From: Pseudomonas viridiflava
Lineage (GTDB): Bacteria > Pseudomonadota > Gammaproteobacteria > Pseudomonadales > Pseudomonadaceae
DNA length: 64,000 nt
Direction: 5' to 3'
Assembly: GCF_900580865.1 (NCBI RefSeq)
Contig: NZ_UTBZ01000095.1
Location: forward strand, 62,001 to 126,000
Numbering within the stretch: position 1 is the first letter of the stretch; each line of letters begins with the position of its first letter. Positions 58,789 to 64,000 of this stretch are shown piece by piece. The translations under genes and the position numbers were made by a program. The notes under the pieces were generated by a model. That model did not search any database and was not told where the DNA came from. It worked only from the letters and a program-made list of their open reading frames with translations.

Positions 58789-58826
58789 AAAAAAAGTGGC
58801 CACCGCGCAAACGGGGCCACTTTTTT
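58789..58826 (-). terminator. intrinsic terminator of the amino acid binding protein gene
   Basis: AAAAAAGTGGCC pairs with GGCCACTTTTTT around a 13-base loop. U runs lie in both directions. Confidence 0.92.
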
Positions 58827-58836
58827 CTACGGCGTA

Positions 58837-59616
58837 TTAATGGCCGTACACATCAAAGTCGAAGTACTTGTCCTGGACTTTCTTGTACTCGCCATTGGCG
58901 CGGATTTCGGTGATGGCTTTGTTGAATTGCTCGGCCAGCGCGGTATCGCCCTTGCGCACCGCAATGCCGGCGCCGCCGCCGAAGTACTTGGCGTCTTCGT
59001 AGGTCGGGCCAACGAATTCAAAACCTTTGCCGGCGTCGGTTTTCAGGAAACCATCGCTGAGGTTGACCGAGTCGGCCAACATCGCGTCGATACGCCCGGA
59101 AACCATGTCGAGGTTGGCTTCCTGCTGCGAGCCGTAACGCACCAGGTCGATACCGGCCGGAACCAGCACTTCGGTGGCGTAACGGTCGTGGGTACTGGCA
59201 CGCAGCACGCCGACTTTCTTGCCTTTGAGCTCGGTCAGCGGGTCTTTGACACCGGAGCCTTCCTTCATCACGAAGCGCGCCGGGGTGTGGTAGTACTTGA
59301 TGGTGAAATCGACGTTCTTCTTGCGATCATCGGTGATGGTCATCGACGACAGGATCGCGTCGATCTTCTTCACTTTCAGCGCCGGGATCAGGCCATCGAA
59401 TTCCTGCTCGACCCAAGTGCATTTGACTTTCATCTGCGCGCACAGCGCATCGCCGATATCAACGTCGAAACCGGTGAGTTTGCCGTCAGGGGTTTTCATC
59501 GAGAATGGCGGGTAACCGGCTTCGATACCGATGCGGATCGGCTTGGCGTCTTCGGCCACGGCGGTCAGGGACAACATCGACAGTGCCAGGGCACCGAACA
59601 TCACTAGCTTCTTCAT
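58837..59616 (-). CDS. periplasmic amino acid binding protein of an ABC transporter
   Basis: This 259-residue protein has a signal peptide (cleavage near AVA-ED) and the family 3 solute-binding fold. [48 protein letters not shown] and [15 protein letters not shown] match the lysine/arginine/ornithine/histidine binders. No permease or ATPase gene adjoins, so it is an orphan component, with its own terminator. Confidence 0.9.
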   Translation of the reverse strand: MKKLVMFGALALSMLSLTAVAEDAKPIRIGIEAGYPPFSMKTPDGKLTGFDVDIGDALCAQMKVKCTWVEQEFDGLIPALKVKKIDAILSSMTITDDRKKNVDFTIKYYHTPARFVMKEGSGVKDPLTELKGKKVGVLRASTHDRYATEVLVPAGIDLVRYGSQQEANLDMVSGRIDAMLADSVNLSDGFLKTDAGKGFEFVGPTYEDAKYFGGGAGIAVRKGDTALAEQFNKAITEIRANGEYKKVQDKYFDFDVYGH

Positions 59617-59860
59617 TTATAACTCCTGTGTGCGGAGGCTTTTATTGGCAGCTTTCGATTCAGCGTTCGGTCATGGCCAATTGGCCACAAAAACCGAAGT
59701 GGCCGGCAGTCTATGGCGGCGCGCACAGGGTAAATTGTGTTTAAGCGACAAATACTTATGAAAGATCGGCGCACCGATTGACCGGGGTCAACGGGTGCGC
59801 CGTCGTGGTGCAAGGGCTGTAGGACAAGGGCATTTCCAGCGCAGAAAAACGCTGATTTCC

Positions 59861-59962
59861 CTGTAGGAGCTGCCGCAGGCTCGGGCCGCGTTCGGACGAT
59901 CTTTTGATCTGGCCTTTTTAACCTCAAGATCAAAAGATCGCAGCCTGCGGCAGCTCCTACAA
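59861..59962. repeat. family B inverted repeat
   Basis: CTGTAGGAGCTGCCGCAGGC...GATCTTTTGATC faces GATCAAAAGATCGCAGCCTGCGGCAGCTCCTAC. Confidence 0.9.
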
Positions 59963-59967
59963 TGGGA

Positions 59968-60396
59968 TCAGCATTCGCAGCCGATGGCGGTTTTGGCGGC
60001 TTGCGCAACGCTCAGTTGAAAACCTTCATCCAGCCATCCGGTAACCCCGCCGATCATTTCTTTGACCGGGTAACCCAGTGCCGCCAGTTTCACCGCCGCC
60101 TTGTTCGCGCCGTTGCAGTGCGGGCCGGCGCAATAGACCACGAACAGGGTGGTTTTCGGGTAGCTGGCCAGTTCTGCCGCCGTCAGCAACCGGTTGGGGA
60201 TATTGATCGCGCCCGGCACATGCCCGCGCTCAAAGACCAGCGGCCCGCGCACGTCGATCAGGACAAAATCGATCTCGCCAGCCTCTTGGCTACTGAACAC
60301 GTCGGAACAATCGGTCTCGAAAGTCAGACGATTGCTGAAGTGCATCAGGGCGATTGCCGACGGTGCGGCAGGGATGTCACGGACGAGGCTGGTCAT
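59968..60396 (-). CDS. rhodanese-domain protein
   Basis: This 142-residue single-domain rhodanese has LIDVRGPLVFERGHVPGAINIPN and the active loop VYCAGPHCNGANKAA. The probable sulfur-carrying Cys starts the loop and a second Cys sits five residues on. A CEC end adds two cysteines. GGAGC lies upstream of the ATG. It is divergent from the FtrA-like regulator 101 bases away, which probably controls it. Confidence 0.88.
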   Translation of the reverse strand: MTSLVRDIPAAPSAIALMHFSNRLTFETDCSDVFSSQEAGEIDFVLIDVRGPLVFERGHVPGAINIPNRLLTAAELASYPKTTLFVVYCAGPHCNGANKAAVKLAALGYPVKEMIGGVTGWLDEGFQLSVAQAAKTAIGCEC

Positions 60397-60497
60397 GGGT
60401 GTTGCTCCTTTATCTGAACGGGTGTGAACAGACTTTATCGAGCGGCCGCTTGCGGCTACAGTGGCGCACAAGACACTCACCGGGAATTTTCCGCCAA

Positions 60498-61472
60498 ATG
60501 CCGACATCACCAGGTCTGGTCGCGATTCTGGCATACGACGGCCTCTGCACATTCGAGTTCGGCATCGCCGTGGAGGTCTTCGGCCTGACCCGGCCGGAGT
60601 TCGATTTTCCGTGGTACTCCCACGCCATCGCGGCGGTCGATCAAGGCCCGATGCGCGCCTTGGGCGGGATTCAGGTGCTGGCCGATGGCGGTCTGGAATT
60701 GTTGGCCGAAGCGCGCACGATCATCATTCCCGGCTGGCGCGATCGCAACGCGGCGGTGCCTCCAGCATTGATCGACGCGCTGTGTCAGGCTCATGCCCGA
60801 GGTGCGCGGTTGCTGTCGATTTGCTCCGGTGTATTTGTGCTGGCGGCCACCGGCCTGCTCGACGGCCACGGCGCCACCACTCACTGGCGTTACACGGCGG
60901 AACTGGCGCAGCGCTTCCCGGCGATTGCCGTCGATCCGGATGTGCTTTATGTCGATTCCGGTCAGTTAATCACTTCGGCCGGCAGCGCTGCCGGGATCGA
61001 TGCCTGCCTGCATCTGGTGGCGCGGGACTTCGGCACGCAGGTCGCCAACTCGGTGGCGCGGCGATTGGTGATGTCGCCGCAACGCACCGGCGGCCAGGCG
61101 CAGTTCATTCCGACCCCGGTCAGCCCGACGCCGCGCAACGATCTGTCGCGGGTGATGCAATGGGCGCGCGAGCGTTTGCATGAACCACTGGAAGTGCGTG
61201 ATCTGGCCAGTGAAGCGGCGATGAGTGAGCGCACGTTTCTGCGGCGGTTTACCGAGGCAAGTGGGCAGTCGCCGAAGGCGTGGTTGCAGCATGAACGGTT
61301 GGCGCGGGCGCGGGAGTTGTTGGAGAGTACGCCGCATAACACCGAGCAGATTGCCGAGCGTTGCGGTTATCGGTCGGTGGAGAGTTTTCGTGTGGCGTTT
61401 CGTGGGGTGGTGGGGGTTCCGCCGTCGGTGTATCGGGAGCGGTTTGGGCGGGGTGTGAGGGTTGAATCCTGA
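60498..61472 (+). CDS. ftrA: GlxA/FtrA-type AraC-family regulator
   Basis: This 324-residue protein has an N-terminal DJ-1/PfpI-like domain (LLSICSGVFVLAATGLLDG holds the nucleophile-elbow cysteine) and a C-terminal AraC double helix-turn-helix (VRDLASEAAMSERTFLRRFTEASGQSP and TEQIAERCGYRSVESFRVAF). This fits the FtrA subgroup, which is often next to a rhodanese gene. The ligand is unknown. Confidence 0.9.
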   Translation: MPTSPGLVAILAYDGLCTFEFGIAVEVFGLTRPEFDFPWYSHAIAAVDQGPMRALGGIQVLADGGLELLAEARTIIIPGWRDRNAAVPPALIDALCQAHARGARLLSICSGVFVLAATGLLDGHGATTHWRYTAELAQRFPAIAVDPDVLYVDSGQLITSAGSAAGIDACLHLVARDFGTQVANSVARRLVMSPQRTGGQAQFIPTPVSPTPRNDLSRVMQWARERLHEPLEVRDLASEAAMSERTFLRRFTEASGQSPKAWLQHERLARARELLESTPHNTEQIAERCGYRSVESFRVAFRGVVGVPPSVYRERFGRGVRVES

Positions 61473-61487
61473 GGTGATTTTGAAGGC

Positions 61488-61562
61488 GCCTTCGCGAGCA
61501 GGCTCGCTCCCACAGGGGGTACGCATCTCAAAGGTGGGAGCGAGCCTGCTCGCGAAGGCGCC
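61488..61562. repeat. family A REP doublet
   Basis: CTTCGCGAGCAGGCTCGCTCC and GGAGCGAGCCTGCTCGCGAA lie after ftrA. Confidence 0.9.
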
Positions 61563-61669
61563 CAGTCAAACGCAGCATCATTTAGACATCAGCCACAAGG
61601 CTACAGCGCCTTGCGCCTTTGCCTACAACTACGCCAGAATCCGCCGGCTTGTGCGGCTTGGGGGCTGCC

Positions 61670-61885
61670 GGTAACTTGGTTCGCGTCACTGAATGTTCAG
61701 TGATCGGGTTTAGTCGCTCGGTAATCTACTTAAACTGCACAACGTTCCAGACAGTAGGTATTTCGATACCTCACTCAATGGTAGCTGTGCGCAGGGCGCC
61801 TTCGGGTGCGCCGGTTTTGGTGGGTTTACCGGTCGACTAACCTGCGTACAGCTGCCACCTTTTCGTTTAGTCGCGAGGTGGTGTC
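61670..61885 (+). ncRNA. structured 5' leader before the DUF6124 gene
   Basis: In this 216-base stretch several helices can be drawn. TCACTGA/TCAGTGA is at 61686-61703, and AGGTAT-TTCG-ATACCT at 61756-61771. A 15-bp stem pairs 61780-61794 with 61842-61856 with only two G-U pairs. Inside it are GGCGC/GCGCC (61795-61812) and CCGGT/ACCGG (61811-61832), which share two bases and so exclude each other. It ends about 25 bases before the gene. It could be a regulatory leader; no Rfam name is claimed. Confidence 0.6.
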
Positions 61886-61909
61886 GGCACCAATTTGGAA
61901 ACCTACACC

Positions 61910-62290
61910 ATGTTCAAAATAACGCCGAATCCACCTGAAACAGAAGCAGACATCGATCCGAATCCAACGTCCCCCTACTCCGCACCGGGCTCCAGAAAAC
62001 TCCACGAAGCCGCCGAACGCGCCCTCGATCACTACCTGAAACCCACACCGCCTTCACCACCGCGCAGACCCAGCACCATGTTCCTCGTCGACCCGAACAC
62101 CGGCGCCGAAGACCTCATGGCCCACGCCTGCGAATCCATGGCTTCGGCCAGCATCATGCTCAGCGACTTCGCCGCCCTGCTCGACTCGCCCTACCGCAAC
62201 ACCGTGCTCGGCATCCAGCAAGTGGTCATGCTCGGCGAACTCGCGGTCAACCGCGCCCTCGACAAAATCGAACCCGCCCTGAGGCAATAA
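61910..62290 (+). CDS. DUF6124-family protein
   Basis: This 126-residue protein is of a Pseudomonas-restricted family with no known function. Residues 1-50 are Pro-rich (KITPNPPETEADIDPNPTSP). The C-terminal half is helical with LMAHACESMASASIMLSDFAALLDSP and QQVVMLGELAVNRALD. Homologues usually occur as several copies per genome, each behind a similar structured leader. The ATG at 61910 fits the family start MFKITPNPP. It is followed after two bases by another small gene. Confidence 0.82.
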   Translation: MFKITPNPPETEADIDPNPTSPYSAPGSRKLHEAAERALDHYLKPTPPSPPRRPSTMFLVDPNTGAEDLMAHACESMASASIMLSDFAALLDSPYRNTVLGIQQVVMLGELAVNRALDKIEPALRQ

Positions 62291-62292
62291 AC

Positions 62293-62562
62293 ATGTCCAA
62301 CAAAACCGATGCACAAGTCGTCGCGGCACTGGTGGCCATGGGCTTCAACGAGCGGGACGGACGCTGGGCACAAAACGCCTGCCTGGTGCTCTTCGAAAGC
62401 GAACGCGAATCCATCGTCGCCTCCGCCGTCACCGCCCTTCCCCAACTCGATGAACTGGAAATCGACGCCGTGCTACCCGCACTGCGCCGCGTGACCCGCC
62501 GGTTCCCCTCACTGCAAAAAACCGTGGCCGACACACTGGCCGAAATGGCACACGCAGCCTGA
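62293..62562 (+). CDS. small protein of unknown function
   Basis: This 89-residue soluble, mostly helical protein has no motif I recognise. The sequence pattern VVAALVAMGFNERDGRW hints at a UBA-like or helical-bundle start. It begins two bases after the DUF6124 stop, so it is probably co-translated with that gene. Confidence 0.65.
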   Translation: MSNKTDAQVVAALVAMGFNERDGRWAQNACLVLFESERESIVASAVTALPQLDELEIDAVLPALRRVTRRFPSLQKTVADTLAEMAHAA

Positions 62563-62579
62563 TTGACCGCGTGATCGTT

Positions 62580-62677
62580 CTTCGCGAGCAGGCTCGCTCC
62601 CACAGGTGTTCGCGGTGACTCGCGACATTCGAGTACACCGCCGTCCCAATGTGGGAGCGAGCCTGCTCGCGAAAGCG
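62580..62677. repeat. family A REP doublet
   Basis: TTCGCGAGCAGGCTCGCTCCC and its inverse lie after the small gene. Confidence 0.9.
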
Positions 62678-62728
62678 TTCTTTCAACTGACGAATATCTG
62701 AAAGCCAAAACCCAGGAAGGCTTAAGCC

Positions 62729-62992
62729 ATGAAGGAACATCCCCTCCGATTCCAAAGCTTCTCTTGTGTCTGGGATGCACTGGAAGATTCCCCACAGGAC
62801 GCCGCCAATATGCGCCTGCGGGCCAAACAAATGCGCACGCTCTGCGAGACCATTCGAGCTTGGAAGCTGCCTCAAAAAGAAGCTGCCAAACGCTTGGGCA
62901 TTACTCAGCCGCGACTCAACGATGTGCTCAATGGCAGAATCGACAAGTTCTCTTCACGCGAGTTGGCGTACCTGCCGATGTATCAATCCTGA
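62729..62992 (+). CDS. XRE/HigA-like HTH protein, probably shortened
   Basis: This 87-residue protein has a HigA-type helix-turn-helix (LPQKEAAKRLGITQPRLNDVLNGRIDKFS). In the family the text after KFS normally continues for about 15-20 residues. Here it turns into RELAYLPMYQS and stops, as if frameshifted. No RelE/HigB-like toxin gene is adjacent. It may be an orphan antitoxin or a decayed remnant, and DNA binding could survive. Confidence 0.7.
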   Translation: MKEHPLRFQSFSCVWDALEDSPQDAANMRLRAKQMRTLCETIRAWKLPQKEAAKRLGITQPRLNDVLNGRIDKFSSRELAYLPMYQS

Positions 62993-63100
62993 CTTTTTAC
63001 ACTTGTAACAACTGTCGCAATTTCAGACCCGTCCTACATCTATAAAACGCCCTTTCATTTAGCGTCCGCGTCGTTTTCTGACGATAGAACAAGGACGCTC

Positions 63101-64000
63101 ATGGTGCGTAAGACAGACAGACCTCGAGTTCAAAATCCACCGGCCGGTGACGGACACTACATCACTAGCCGCTACATGACCGACAGCGAGTTGGCAGAGC
63201 GGGAAGCTAGACAAACCGCCTATGACGACATGCTTGCCAGACAGCAAGCCTACGAAAATAGCCTAATCAAAAAGCCACAACAGCCTATGCCCGATGCAAA
63301 AGGTTGCGTGTTCGCTAAAAGCTGCCAACTTCCGGATGGTGTAATCAACCATGTCAGTAGTACCGGATTTATTCCGGTCGAGAAATTGGCTGATTTTGGA
63401 GAGTTGTCTTTGTTGGGCGGCCGCGAACGAGACACTGCTGGCAACATCCCGTTGAAAAAAATAGGAGGCCGTAATTTTCCCGCGGCGGCAGGAACGCTTT
63501 TATTAGCTACGACTACCACTGCAAGCCCAGGCGCAAGTGCAGTGAGTGGTGCAAGTGCAGTGACGGGAGGTGTTGTCGCTGGTGCATTGCTCGGCATGGT
63601 TGCTCTGCTTTGGCCTTCGAGTTTGGGCTGCAGCTCGCTATACACAGAAGAACAACTTAAATCGCTTGAGAAAGGTCGCACTCGTGTCCGATTGCGTTTA
63701 GAACAACAAGCCGACGGCACCTTGAAAGGATATGGGTACAACACCCAGACGCGCAGCGATTGGGAGATGATTCCTGTCGTACGGTTCGTGAAGCAAGGCA
63801 CCCAGCAAGTCGCAGATTTCGGTAATGGCGCAAAATTGATCTGGACACCCGCCGTAGACCCCATCAAGACAACGGTAATTCCACCGCTGGAAAGCACACC
63901 ACGAGTACCTCAGATCTGGGTTTACCCTCCGACTGAGCAAGCAGACAAGATCATCGTTAATCCGGTTTACCCGCCTGAGTACCGCGATTTCATCTTGGTT
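63101..64000 (+). CDS. S-type pyocin (colicin-like bacteriocin), 5' part
   Basis: This open frame runs at least 300 codons to the end of the window without a stop. Residues 1-75 are polar with coiled-coil tendency. GCVFAKSCQLPDGVINHVSS follows, then an Ala/Gly/Ser/Thr-rich hydrophobic segment near 130-172. From about 185 comes the S-type pyocin domain (KGRTRVRLRLEQQADGTLKGYGY, WTPAVDP, WVYPPTEQADKIIVNPVYPPEYRDFILV). The killing domain, probably a nuclease, and its immunity gene lie beyond the window. The gene is A/T-richer than the core. AAGGA precedes the ATG. Confidence 0.88.
   Translation, partial: MVRKTDRPRVQNPPAGDGHYITSRYMTDSELAEREARQTAYDDMLARQQAYENSLIKKPQQPMPDAKGCVFAKSCQLPDGVINHVSSTGFIPVEKLADFGELSLLGGRERDTAGNIPLKKIGGRNFPAAAGTLLLATTTTASPGASAVSGASAVTGGVVAGALLGMVALLWPSSLGCSSLYTEEQLKSLEKGRTRVRLRLEQQADGTLKGYGYNTQTRSDWEMIPVVRFVKQGTQQVADFGNGAKLIWTPAVDPIKTTVIPPLESTPRVPQIWVYPPTEQADKIIVNPVYPPEYRDFILV

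Noticed and set aside
63012-63026. LexA-like CTG...CAG before the pyocin gene
   Set aside because: The spacing is nine bases, not ten, and the flanks do not fit the consensus. A PrtN-type box was not found either.

Overview
The window looks like chromosomal DNA from a Pseudomonas of the P. fluorescens group. Nearly every gene has a close pseudomonad counterpart (BkdR/bkd operon, OprD porin, DUF6124 protein, S-type pyocin domain, SOS-type radical SAM pair). G/C-rich codons dominate. Gene junctions are studded with the short inverted repeats typical of this group. No rRNA, tRNA, insertion sequence, integrase or CRISPR array was seen.

Layout. 0.1-10.4 kb: a small unknown protein, a charged lipoprotein, an L-lactate permease, a periplasmic molybdenum aldehyde oxidoreductase (paoABC), a cupin/LysR divergent pair, an aldo/keto reductase and an alpha/beta hydrolase. 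10.6-15.5 kb: a CAP-domain protein facing a compact four-gene operon of selD, a TauE/SafE transporter, a NifS-like selenocysteine lyase/cysteine desulfurase and a DHH phosphoesterase. This looks like a poorly described selenium-handling module and is the best candidate here for an undescribed system. 15.7-24.4 kb: a complete reductive pyrimidine degradation locus (beta-ureidopropionase, NCS1 transporter, dihydropyrimidinase, PreT/PreA, RutR-like regulator). 24.5-28.7 kb: copCD and an EmrAB-like efflux pair. 29-35.2 kb: a hexuronate oxidation and uptake locus (OprD porin, uronate dehydrogenase, SMP-30 lactonase, TRAP transporter). 35.3-38.9 kb: a sulfide/persulfide detoxification locus (TauE, SQR, a BigR/SqrR-type sensor, a persulfide-dioxygenase-like MBL protein).

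39-41.6 kb holds a solitary UvrD-like helicase with an unusual unbroken GxxxG tract. It looks like an accessory insertion before the conserved bkd operon. 41.6-48.5 kb: BkdR, the full branched-chain keto acid dehydrogenase complex, and ilvE. 48.7-50.8 kb: a translationally coupled DNA-repair pair (radical SAM protein plus partner) under a near-ideal LexA box. 50.9-61.5 kb: an ArsR-type regulator and an unusual short P450, MntH, a chalcone-isomerase-like protein, membrane and periplasmic proteins, hydrolases, an amino acid binding protein, a rhodanese and an FtrA-like regulator. 61.5-64 kb: a highly structured leader before a DUF6124 protein, a small unknown gene, a shortened HTH antitoxin-like gene, and the 5' part of an S-type pyocin that runs off the end.

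Three families of dispersed repeats (A: GTGGGAGCGAGCCTGCTCGCGAA; B: GTAGGAGCTG...GATCTTTTGATC; C: CCCTCTCCCT...GGGTGAGGG) occupy most intergenic gaps. In two cases they supply the C-terminal codons and stop of the neighbouring gene. All functional calls rest on sequence reading alone; no database search was run.
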